Below, one piece after another: positions 23,074 through 29,076 of a stretch of DNA of 29,076 nucleotides. The position numbers were made by a program, and so were the translations under genes. The stretch is from contig CAKSTB010000026.1 of assembly GCA_934490165.1 (NCBI GenBank), positions 1 through 29,076 of the forward strand, given 5' to 3'. The first letter of the stretch is position 1. Each line of letters starts with the position of its first letter. The DNA is from an uncultured Ruminiclostridium sp. (GTDB lineage: Bacteria; Bacillota; Clostridia; Oscillospirales; Ruminococcaceae). Below the pieces are notes generated by a model. It was not told the DNA's origin. It worked only from the letters and a program-made list of their open reading frames with translations, and did not search any database.

Positions 23074-24414
23074 TCACTTCTGTCCGTTCAGTCCGAACTT
23101 CTTTGTGTACTGAGCGAAATCAACATAGCAGTGATCCATATCAACGTCACCGTCAATGCCGCTGATACTGCCCTCCCACGAATACTGCCACAGGAAATAT
23201 GTGCCGCTGTATGCGGGCTTATCGGTGTCAACGTGAGCTACCCAGACGGGATATTTTGAAAGTGCCGACATATCGAGATAGCTGTTTAAGAACGATGCAT
23301 AGGAGTATACCACCGGTATATACCCCGCATTTGCTATTTCCTCGCAGAATGCCTCTGTCATTGAGGTCAGCGTCTGTTTTGAGTAGCCGTTTTTTATGTA
23401 CCACTGGTCTTCTATGTCAAATACAACGGGATAGCTTACATCATAGCCGCGTATAAGGCTGAGTACAAACCTCGCTTCGTCCCTTGCCTCCTGCACCGTT
23501 TCGGCATAGCAGTAATGATATACTCCGACAGGTATATTATTCTGCATAGCACCTTTCATATTTTGATGGAAATATGTATCGCTCGTCATAGGATATTCAT
23601 CACTTATCCTGCCACGGCTTGAACGGATCATTGCAAAGTCTATTCCCGACTTTTTCACCTTTGCCCAGTCTACCGTGTCGCCCTGCGCCCACGAAACATC
23701 AATTCCTGTCAGCGCGTCTGTCGTGTACAGCGAAATCGTTTCTACCGACATTGCGGAAGTGTCTGTCGCTCTGCGGTTATCCGTACAGCTTCCGCTGCCG
23801 CTGTTGGTGAACATACCGCCGAGCTTATATGAACAATCCGCTCCCAGCGTCATACTACCCTTATTTACCGTTTCACAGCCACTCATTATCTCAAATTTAC
23901 CGTCAATATACGAAGTGCCGCCGAATGTCGTCTTGCCCGACAGGCTGATCTCGCCGTATGACGTGAATGACGAATTTATGCTGACGCTTCCGGTAAAAGC
24001 GGTCTGTGCGGTTTCGGAAAGGAGAACCGTTCCCGATGTTGTCACCGTCGATTTTCCGCCCGAAGAGAGTGTACCGTCAACGCTGAGCTGTGAGCCGCTT
24101 TCCGTTCTGAGCGTACCCATTGCTATGAGCGATGCGCCGTTATCTACAACAAGGTTTCCCGACACGTCAAGGGTCTTGCCATAGGGCACTGTGACAGACG
24201 AGCCCGCAAGCACCACCATAACGGTATTTTTGGGTATACTTATGTTGCCGCTGAGCGTTATGCTGTTTTTTATGTAATAGGTTCTTCCGGATACCGGAGC
24301 GCTCGTGCCGTCCCACGAATAAGGATCGGCGGCTGCCGCTACAGGCAGTGATACCGAGCAGAATATAAACACTGCCGATAAAACGGCGGCAATTATTCTC
24401 TTTTTGATCTTCAT
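23074..24414 (-). CDS. Secreted GH25 muramidase with N-terminal beta-repeat domain
   Basis: This protein has 446 residues from ATG 24414, which follows AGGAAA by seven to eight bases and begins a proper signal peptide (MKIKKRIIAAVLSAVF, cleavage after about residue 27, AAAA). A longer frame to 24468 would start inside the leader hairpin. Residues about 40-200 are repeating short beta strands rich in G, S, T and V (SGNLVVDNGASLIAMGTL), resembling a right-handed beta-helix. Residues about 233-446 are the GH25 domain, with TGIDVSWAQG holding the first catalytic Asp, VVFDIED holding the Asp/Glu pair, and GTYFLWQYSWEG near the end. It would cleave the MurNAc-GlcNAc bond of peptidoglycan. It has no sortase signal, so it is probably released or held through the repeat domain. 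Confidence 0.9.
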   Translation of the reverse strand: MKIKKRIIAAVLSAVFIFCSVSLPVAAAADPYSWDGTSAPVSGRTYYIKNSITLSGNISIPKNTVMVVLAGSSVTVPYGKTLDVSGNLVVDNGASLIAMGTLRTESGSQLSVDGTLSSGGKSTVTTSGTVLLSETAQTAFTGSVSINSSFTSYGEISLSGKTTFGGTSYIDGKFEIMSGCETVNKGSMTLGADCSYKLGGMFTNSGSGSCTDNRRATDTSAMSVETISLYTTDALTGIDVSWAQGDTVDWAKVKKSGIDFAMIRSSRGRISDEYPMTSDTYFHQNMKGAMQNNIPVGVYHYCYAETVQEARDEARFVLSLIRGYDVSYPVVFDIEDQWYIKNGYSKQTLTSMTEAFCEEIANAGYIPVVYSYASFLNSYLDMSALSKYPVWVAHVDTDKPAYSGTYFLWQYSWEGSISGIDGDVDMDHCYVDFAQYTKKFGLNGQK

Positions 24415-24432
24415 TTGCTTTTCCTTTCGGTC

Positions 24433-24466
24433 GTCCGGCTTGCCGAATGTTATGATAAAGCCGGAC
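24433..24466 (-). other. 5' leader hairpin of the muramidase mRNA
   Basis: GTCCGGCTT (24433-24441) pairs perfectly with AAGCCGGAC (24458-24466). In the minus-strand transcript it lies close to the predicted 5' end and just before the ribosome binding site. That position suits an mRNA-stabilising or translation-modulating hairpin. Confidence 0.6.
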
Positions 24467-24480
24467 ACTTATCCAAGATA

Positions 24481-24509
24481 ATTATGTCATATCCGCCGCC
24501 GTTTGTCAA
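24481..24509 (-). promoter_or_regulatory. Promoter of the muramidase gene
   Basis: On the minus strand, TTGACA (24509-24504) and CATAAT (24486-24481) are separated by 17 bases. The expected start near 24474 puts the leader hairpin almost at the 5' end of the transcript. Confidence 0.7.
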
Positions 24510-24615
24510 TATTCATCTTCATATGCCGCAAAGCGACATTAAAATTTCGTCAATACGACAAGCGGCAAGGCTTTGCATTTGTGCATAGTTACAAATAAAT
24601 CTGCGCACTCTGTTA

Positions 24616-24644
24616 TTGACAGCACTATAAAAAAGGGTTATAAT
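24616..24644 (+). promoter_or_regulatory. Promoter of the second MATE operon
   Basis: TTGACA (24616-24621) and TATAAT (24639-24644) are spaced by 17 bases, an exact consensus. The start site near 24651 supports initiation at ATG 24694 rather than at the in-frame GTG 24655. It diverges from the muramidase promoter about 110 bases away. Confidence 0.8.
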
Positions 24645-24693
24645 TTCTGTATCTGTGGGCTTTGCCCGAATAAAAAGAAACGGTACAATATAT

Positions 24694-26082
24694 ATGAATA
24701 AATATGTAAGAAATATGACGCAGGGAAGCGAGCTCAGGCACATACTTCTGTTCACACTTCCGCTGCTTGCAGGAAACCTGTTCCAGCAGTTCTATAATAT
24801 AGTGGACTCGGTGATAGTCGGACGTTATCTCGGTCACGAGGCTCTGGCGGCAGTCGGAGCTACAGGCTCTATAACGTTCCTGTTCTATACCCTGTGCAAC
24901 GGTCTTTCTGCGGGTGCGGGAATACTGATAGCGCAGAGCTTCGGTGCGGGAAAGCATGACGATGTTCGGCGATTTATCACGAACTCCGCTTATGCGCTCG
25001 GCTTTGTCGGACTGGGACTTACGCTGATCTCTGTCACGGCGGCACATCTTCTTTTACAGCTTCTTGATACGCCGCAGAATATTCTCGCAAGCGCCACCGA
25101 CTATATGCGCACCGCCTGCGCGGGAACTATAGCCGTTGCGGGCTACAACTGGATAAACTCGGTACTGCGTGCGCTCGGCGACTCGAAAACTCCGCTGTAC
25201 TTCCTTATAGTCGCAAGTATACTTAATGTCGGACTTGACCTGCTTTTCGTAATGGTGTTCGGTATGGGCGTTGTAGGTGCGGCTCTGGCAACGGTTATCG
25301 CCCAGGGCGTTTCGGCAGTCGGAAGTATACTGTTTGCGGTAAAGAAGAATGAATATTTCCGTATGGAAAAAGAGCATTTGAAACTGCGCAAGGAGCATTT
25401 TATGCGCTGTATGAAGACAGGTACGCCTATTGCACTTCAGAACGCGCTTGTTTCTGTATCGATGATCTCTCTTCAGAAAACTGCCAACTCATTCGGAGAT
25501 ATAGTGGTAGCCGCCTATACGGCAACAATGCGAGTCGAACAGCTGATACAGCAGCCGTTCAACTCACTCGGCACGGCGCTTTCGACCTTTGCGGGGCAGA
25601 ATGTCGGTGCGGCAAAGCCCGAACGTGTAGTAAGAGGTTATCACCGCTCAATGCTGATATCAACGATTTTCGGACTTGCGATGCTCGGAATTTTCGCACT
25701 GACAAGCAGATATATAGTCGGCTTTTTCGTTACGGAAGAACAGGTTATTGACATAGGTGCAAAGGCGCTTTTACTGTCTGCGTGCTTCTATGTTCCGCTC
25801 GGATTTATCCATACGACAAGAGGACTTTTAAACGGTGCGGGCGATGTCGGATTTGCATTTCTCAACGGTCTTGCCGAGGTTATCGGAAGAATAGGCTTTG
25901 CGGCAATACTTGTAAATATCCCCGGTGTCGGAATGTGGGCGGTATGGACTACCACCTGCCTTACCTGGGTGCTGACGGCTGTAATGTGCCTTATCAGATA
26001 CAAGGGCGGCAAATGGCGCAAGAAATGCCTTGTTGACCTGAATAATGCCGAGCAGACGGAGGGTACATATGTTGAGCAATAA
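24694..26082 (+). CDS. MATE family efflux transporter
   Basis: From ATG 24694 this is a 462-residue, twelve-helix membrane protein. The first half opens with LRHILLFTLPLLAGNLFQQFYNIVDSVIVGRYLG, a highly typical MATE helix 1, and continues with NGLSAGAGILIAQSFGAGKHDDV. The second half has MRVEQLIQQPFNSLGTALSTFAGQNVGAAK. It belongs to a different MATE branch from the MepA-like pump in this window. The binding site is weak, and the alternative GTG at 24655 would sit at the transcription start. Its 3' end overlaps the next gene by 14 bases, so the small membrane protein is translationally coupled. Substrate unknown. Confidence 0.88.
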   Translation: MNKYVRNMTQGSELRHILLFTLPLLAGNLFQQFYNIVDSVIVGRYLGHEALAAVGATGSITFLFYTLCNGLSAGAGILIAQSFGAGKHDDVRRFITNSAYALGFVGLGLTLISVTAAHLLLQLLDTPQNILASATDYMRTACAGTIAVAGYNWINSVLRALGDSKTPLYFLIVASILNVGLDLLFVMVFGMGVVGAALATVIAQGVSAVGSILFAVKKNEYFRMEKEHLKLRKEHFMRCMKTGTPIALQNALVSVSMISLQKTANSFGDIVVAAYTATMRVEQLIQQPFNSLGTALSTFAGQNVGAAKPERVVRGYHRSMLISTIFGLAMLGIFALTSRYIVGFFVTEEQVIDIGAKALLLSACFYVPLGFIHTTRGLLNGAGDVGFAFLNGLAEVIGRIGFAAILVNIPGVGMWAVWTTTCLTWVLTAVMCLIRYKGGKWRKKCLVDLNNAEQTEGTYVEQ

Positions 26083-26701
26083 AACGCGCTGTGAAAAAAA
26101 CGATGCCGCTTTGCTCGCGCACGCAGCGGTACTGCTTGTACTGTCGCTCCTTGTAGCGGTACAGGGCATATTTGAAATAATCGACTATATGCCGCACATA
26201 ATCTCGGCAAGCTGTGTAAACTGCGCCGCATATGCGGCATCGATCCCCACAACGCTTATAATGTATATATGGTTTTCAGTATCGGCGGCAGTGTACTATT
26301 ACAGGAGCTCGCAGAAAATGTTTCACCTTATCCCGCTTATGTGCATTATAGGAGTTGCGCCGAGCCTTGTATACGATCTTTCGTTCATAGCGGAAAACGG
26401 ATTTGTTTCAGGCGGCGAATATAACATCACCGTTTATCTCATAATGGATATGCTGCTTTTGCTTGACGCCGTCATTATGATACAGCTGGTGCGCGGTGCA
26501 ATGTCAAGGTCGGCGGCTCTTCTCTGCCCGCTCGTTTATCTTATAACAGGTCTTATATACTTCTCGAGCGTTTTCGTGTTTTACGGCTCGGTCGAGGGGA
26601 CTAATTTCATGGGATATTACTTCTGCAACAGTGTGGCGAATATTGTTTTCTCACTGTCGCTTTTCCGCCTTGTCAATGTGATCTATCCCAAAGAGCAATA
26701 A
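26069..26701 (+). CDS. Hypothetical polytopic membrane protein
   Basis: I do not recognise a family for this 210-residue protein. ATG 26069 has GGAGGG (26058-26063) at ideal spacing and lies inside the last codons of the MATE gene. An upstream in-frame ATG at 26045 would give a longer overlap and lacks a binding site. About six hydrophobic helices are visible, roughly at 13-35, 50-75, 85-105, 115-140, 143-165 and 180-200. No catalytic or transport motif stands out. Overlap with a MATE gene and a 13-base gap to the deacetylase gene suggest one operon. It may be an accessory membrane subunit, but the function is unknown. Confidence 0.75.
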   Translation: MLSNKTRCEKNDAALLAHAAVLLVLSLLVAVQGIFEIIDYMPHIISASCVNCAAYAASIPTTLIMYIWFSVSAAVYYYRSSQKMFHLIPLMCIIGVAPSLVYDLSFIAENGFVSGGEYNITVYLIMDMLLLLDAVIMIQLVRGAMSRSAALLCPLVYLITGLIYFSSVFVFYGSVEGTNFMGYYFCNSVANIVFSLSLFRLVNVIYPKEQ

Positions 26702-26714
26702 AAAGGAGTTAAAT

Positions 26715-27338
26715 ATGGATACAAAATACATTGCCCTTACCTTTGATGACGGACCTAATACCGTCACCACCCCGCAGGTGCTTGAAATGCTGAAAAAGCA
26801 CAATGTTCCCGCAAGCTTTTTTCTTGTGGGCAACAACATAAACGAGGAGAGCGCAAAGGTAGCGCGTGAATGCTTTGAATACGGCTGTGAAATATGCAAC
26901 CACAGCAGAACTCACAGCGTTATGCCTCAGCAGTCAAGTGAGGAAATAAAAGCCGAAATCGAATATACAAACGAAAAGATAAAGCAGATAACAGGCGGTG
27001 TTGCCCCTGAGTTCTTCCGTCCGCCGTATATAGCGCTGTGCGACAGTATGTATGACGATATACCGCTGACCTTTATCTGCGGAAACGGCGCGGAGGACTG
27101 GCTTGACGAAATATCCGCAGAAGAGCGCAGTAAGCGTATAATTGAGCAGGCTCAAAACGGCATGGTGATACTTCTTCACGATATGGAGGGGAACTTCCGC
27201 ACTGTCCAGGCGCTTGACACGATAATCCCGGAGCTTAAAAAGCAAGGTTACACATTTGTGACGGTAAGTGATCTGTTTGCAAAGTGCGGCGTTACACCTC
27301 AGCACGGTAAAATTTATACAAATGTGCTGACGGACTGA
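26715..27338 (+). CDS. Polysaccharide deacetylase (NodB/CE4 family), no signal peptide
   Basis: This 207-residue CE4-type metal-dependent deacetylase starts at ATG 26715, preceded by AAAGGAG. All family motifs are present. ALTFDDGPN near residue 6 supplies the catalytic Asp and metal Asp. HSRTH at about 60-64 supplies the two metal His. FFRPPY lies at about 98-103, a DW pair at about 128-129 and VILLHD at about 154-159 with the last catalytic His. It is a bare catalytic domain without signal peptide or transmembrane anchor, unlike most wall peptidoglycan deacetylases. It may act in the cytoplasm on a soluble N-acetyl sugar, or leave by another route. It ends the MATE operon, and a copy of its 3' end lies about 55 bases downstream. 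Confidence 0.88.
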   Translation: MDTKYIALTFDDGPNTVTTPQVLEMLKKHNVPASFFLVGNNINEESAKVARECFEYGCEICNHSRTHSVMPQQSSEEIKAEIEYTNEKIKQITGGVAPEFFRPPYIALCDSMYDDIPLTFICGNGAEDWLDEISAEERSKRIIEQAQNGMVILLHDMEGNFRTVQALDTIIPELKKQGYTFVTVSDLFAKCGVTPQHGKIYTNVLTD

Positions 27339-27348
27339 TAAACGCAGA

Positions 27349-27374
27349 TGGAGTTACAAGGCTGTAGCTCCTGC
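27349..27374 (+). other. Hairpin after the deacetylase gene
   Basis: GGAGTTACA and TGTAGCTCC, at about 27350-27371, form a 9-bp stem with one G-U pair and a four-base loop. A good T-tract is lacking, so it is only a possible terminator. Confidence 0.4.
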
Positions 27375-27390
27375 ACTCCCCTTCTCTCAA

Positions 27391-27440
27391 TGCGGCGTTA
27401 CGCATCAGCACAAAAAACTTACACAAACGTGCTGACGGAT
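27391..27440. repeat. Partial duplicate of the deacetylase 3' end
   Basis: GCGGCGTTACGCATCAGCAC, then AAACTTACACAAACGTGCTGACGGATC, repeats the last roughly 50 bases of the deacetylase gene (about 27285-27334) with a handful of substitutions and no stop codon in the equivalent place. It looks like a local segmental duplication. Confidence 0.75.
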
Positions 27441-27780
27441 CAAAAAATGTAAATAGGGTCGCAGGGGCGATAGCCCCCGTCAGACTGTCGAAAAACCTCG
27501 TGCTTATTTAAAAATGGGGTGTCGCTTATTGCTTGCTCTGTTGGTTTTGCGTTTCTGCAAAGTCAGCTGTTTGTGCCATTGCATCGTGCAACGGCTTGAT
27601 TCAGCTGACATAAGCGTCCTTGCTTATAACTTTTGGCAAGCGACCAAAGCATCCTTGCTTTGGGGCGAAGCCCCCGACAGGGACTAGGGGCGATAGCCCC
27701 CGTATTCTCCCCCTCCCACGGGGAGGGGGCAGGGGGTGGGGATAAAATATCCTTTTTGAAAATTTATATTACGCTACAGC
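27441..27780. other. Non-coding stretch with GC-rich palindromic repeats
   Basis: GGGGCGATAGCCCCCGT occurs twice (about 27473-27479 onward and 27687-27703), and a GGGGCGAAGCCCCC variant lies near 27662-27675. A CCCCCTCCC-ACGG-GGAGGGGG palindrome (about 27711-27729) is followed by further G-runs. A frame from 27633 is open but simply translates this repeat. I recognise the style as interspersed intergenic repeats seen in many gut Firmicutes, and I see no gene here. Confidence 0.6.
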
Positions 27781-27809
27781 ACACAGATCAAAAATCTTCA
27801 CGAAACCAC

Positions 27810-27838
27810 TTGACAACCCGCATTCAATATGATATAAT
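27810..27838 (+). promoter_or_regulatory. Promoter of the rplJ-rplL operon
   Basis: TTGACA (27810-27815) and TATAAT (27833-27838) are separated by 17 bases, a perfect consensus, as expected for a strongly expressed ribosomal protein operon. Transcription would begin just ahead of the L10 leader. Confidence 0.88.
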
Positions 27839-27849
27839 AATCACGCTGT

Positions 27850-27961
27850 TCTAAAGACAGCAGGTCGGTTTTCCGCTAAAGAGCTTTCGCTCACCTGCCG
27901 AGGAATGGGAAGAATACTGAATTTTCTGCCCTTTTCTGTCTTACAGAGGAGGGCATTTTTT
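27850..27961 (+). ncRNA. L10 ribosomal protein leader with attenuator
   Basis: AGCAGGTCGG (about 27859-27868) and CACCTGCCGAGGAA (27892-27905) form the conserved stem and kink-turn-like core of the Firmicutes L10 leader, which binds L10(L12)4 to repress rplJ-rplL. An intrinsic terminator follows within the leader: TGCCCTTTTCTGT (27927-27939) pairs over 13 bp with ACAGAGGAGGGCA (27943-27955), and a T-run ends at 27961. This supports autogenous control by premature termination. Confidence 0.85.
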
Positions 27962-28011
27962 AAAATGTTTTTCCTTTTTACGAACAGTAAATCACGAAAG
28001 GAGAAAACAAT

Positions 28012-28521
28012 ATGCCTAGTGAGAAAGTTTTACAGGTAAAGCAGAATTACGTTGCTGAACTCGCTGAAAAGCTCAAGAAGTCCGCTTGCGGTGTACTCGT
28101 TGACTACAGCGGTATCACTGTTGCCGACGACACAGTTCTGAGAAAGGAACTTCGTGAGGCAGGTATCGACTACTTTGTAGTTAAGAACACACTTTTAAAG
28201 CGTGCAGCTGAGATCGCAGGCGTTGAGGGTATCGATGATGTTCTCGAGGGAACAACAGCTCTCGCACTTGCAGAGGAAGATATCGTAACTGCACCTAAGA
28301 TCCTGTTCAAGCAGGAAGAAGCAAGCAACGGCTCATTCTCGATCAAGAAGGGCTTTGTTGACGGCAAGGGCATCAGCAAGGACGAGGTTGTTGCATACGC
28401 AAAGCTTCCTACAAAGGAAACACTGCTTGCACAGCTGGTATTTATGCTTCAGTCCCCTATCCAGAAGCTTGCTATCGCTGTAAGCGAGATCGAAAAGAAG
28501 CAGTCCGAATCAGCAGAATAA
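28012..28521 (+). CDS. rplJ: 50S ribosomal protein L10
   Basis: This 169-residue protein forms the base of the ribosomal stalk and anchors L7/L12 dimers to 23S rRNA next to L11. The N-terminal MPSEKVLQVKQNYVAELAEKLKKS, the VVDYSGI-like stretch and YFVVKNTLLKRAAE are typical of bacterial L10. The C-terminal helix LQSPIQKLAIAVSEIEKKQ binds L7/L12. ATG 28012 has AAAGGAG upstream, and the L10 leader sits in the 5' untranslated region. rplL follows after 79 bases. Confidence 0.97.
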   Translation: MPSEKVLQVKQNYVAELAEKLKKSACGVLVDYSGITVADDTVLRKELREAGIDYFVVKNTLLKRAAEIAGVEGIDDVLEGTTALALAEEDIVTAPKILFKQEEASNGSFSIKKGFVDGKGISKDEVVAYAKLPTKETLLAQLVFMLQSPIQKLAIAVSEIEKKQSESAE

Positions 28522-28600
28522 TTTTTGCGCGGACAGAAACGGCGGCATAAATAAAGCCGCAACACAAACAATGAAAACATATTAACGGAGGATAATTAAA

Positions 28601-28975
28601 ATGGCTTCAGAGAAAATTTTAGCTATGATTGAAGAAGTAAAGGGCTTATCAGTATTAGAGCTCAACGAGCTCGTTAAGGCTCTCGAAGAAGAATTCGGTG
28701 TATCTGCAGCAGCAGTTTCAGTAGCAGGCCCCGCAGCAGGCGGCGCAGCAGCAGCTGAAGAAAAGACAGAATTTGACGTAGTTCTCGCATCATTCGGTGA
28801 TGCTAAGATGGCTGTTATCAAGGCTGTTAAGGACGTTTGCGGTCTTGGTCTTAAGGAAGCTAAGGAGCTCGTTGAGGCTGCTCCTAAGGCTATCAAGGAA
28901 GGCGCTTCTAAGGCTGAAGCTGAGGAAATCAAGGCTAAGCTCGAAGAGGCTGGCGCTAAGGTTGAACTCAAGTAA
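28601..28975 (+). CDS. rplL: 50S ribosomal protein L7/L12
   Basis: This 124-residue acidic stalk protein recruits translation factors. The N-terminal dimerisation helices (IEEVKGLSVLELNELVKALEEEF) are followed by an Ala/Gly-rich hinge at about 40-52. The globular C-terminal domain has KTEFDVVL, KMAVIKAVKDVCGLGLKEAKELVE and a final EEAGAKVELK. It has a strong GGAGG binding site before ATG 28601 and a clear terminator about 30 bases after its stop, so rpoB, if next on the chromosome, would mainly need its own promoter. Confidence 0.98.
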   Translation: MASEKILAMIEEVKGLSVLELNELVKALEEEFGVSAAAVSVAGPAAGGAAAAEEKTEFDVVLASFGDAKMAVIKAVKDVCGLGLKEAKELVEAAPKAIKEGASKAEAEEIKAKLEEAGAKVELK

Positions 28976-29003
28976 GTTTTGCGCTGAATACGCTTTTTCA
29001 AAG

Positions 29004-29045
29004 AAGCTGTGACGAAATGTAAAAATTTCATCACAGCTTTTTTCG
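29004..29045 (+). terminator. Terminator of the rplJ-rplL operon
   Basis: AAGCTGTGACGAAAT (29004-29018) pairs with ATTTCATCACAGCTT (29025-29039), with one G-U/A-C position, followed by TTTTT. The stem sequence is almost the same as the hairpin at 11207-11244 near the kinase gene. Confidence 0.88.
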
Positions 29046-29076
29046 TAGAAATTTTCCACCGGCAATAAAGAAACGT

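Noticed and set aside
24655..24693. GTG start for the second MATE gene
   Set aside because: The consensus promoter puts transcription start near 24651, leaving no room for a ribosome binding site.
27633..27854. 73-residue open frame
   Set aside because: It only translates GC-rich intergenic repeats, runs through the rplJ promoter and has no ribosome binding site.

Overview
The window reads as a chromosomal segment of a Gram-positive, moderate-GC anaerobe of the Clostridia, most likely a gut Oscillospiraceae/Ruminococcaceae member. The reasons are the sortase-type wall anchor, the ECF transporter, the B. subtilis-like nucleoside (Bmp/Nup) transporter, strong AGGAGG-type ribosome binding sites, the Firmicutes L10 leader and GC-rich intergenic repeats of a kind I recall from gut clostridia. 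The genus is inferred, not proven.

Region 1 (about 110-9930, + strand) is the most interesting part. A consensus promoter is followed by a cobalamin riboswitch with a terminator platform. Next come a small basic protein with an HNH-repeat-like domain, a 1528-residue wall-anchored surface protein and a second membrane-anchored surface protein. The large protein combines a transcobalamin-like DUF4430 domain with a transcobalamin-like alpha/alpha toroid; the second also carries DUF4430. The operon ends with an EcfT transmembrane gene and one long gene that fuses two ECF ATPases to a membrane S-component-like region. I read it as a cobalamin-repressed corrinoid capture and import system: Gram-positive intrinsic-factor-like proteins feeding a dedicated ECF importer. 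The ATPase gene has no usual start codon; an ACG with a well-placed ribosome binding site is the best candidate.

Region 2 (9930-11250) holds one small orphan gene with its own promoter and terminator. About 850 bases of non-coding DNA follow, with a 79-nt imperfect palindrome, a diverged 91-92-bp direct repeat and a degenerate interspersed repeat.

Region 3 (11250-20730, - strand) begins, in transcription order, with a FAD-dependent oxidoreductase of the COG2509 type. Xanthine phosphoribosyltransferase (xpt), a BMP-family lipoprotein and a NupOPQ-like ABC importer follow. Together they suggest purine nucleoside or nucleobase uptake and salvage. A long hairpin separates the lipoprotein gene from the transporter genes. 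Past a terminator lies an orphan hybrid histidine kinase with a Cache-like sensor region.

Region 4 (20730-23055, + strand) is a MepR/MepA-like pair: a MarR regulator starting at TTG and a MATE efflux pump. Their promoter carries two dyad operators flanking the -10 box.

Region 5 (23074-27340) has a secreted GH25 muramidase (- strand) diverging from a second MATE transporter, a small membrane protein and a cytoplasmic-looking NodB deacetylase. Downstream lie a partial copy of the deacetylase 3' end and GC-rich palindromic repeats.

Region 6 (27810-29045) is the rplJ-rplL ribosomal stalk operon with its promoter, L10 leader, attenuator and terminator.
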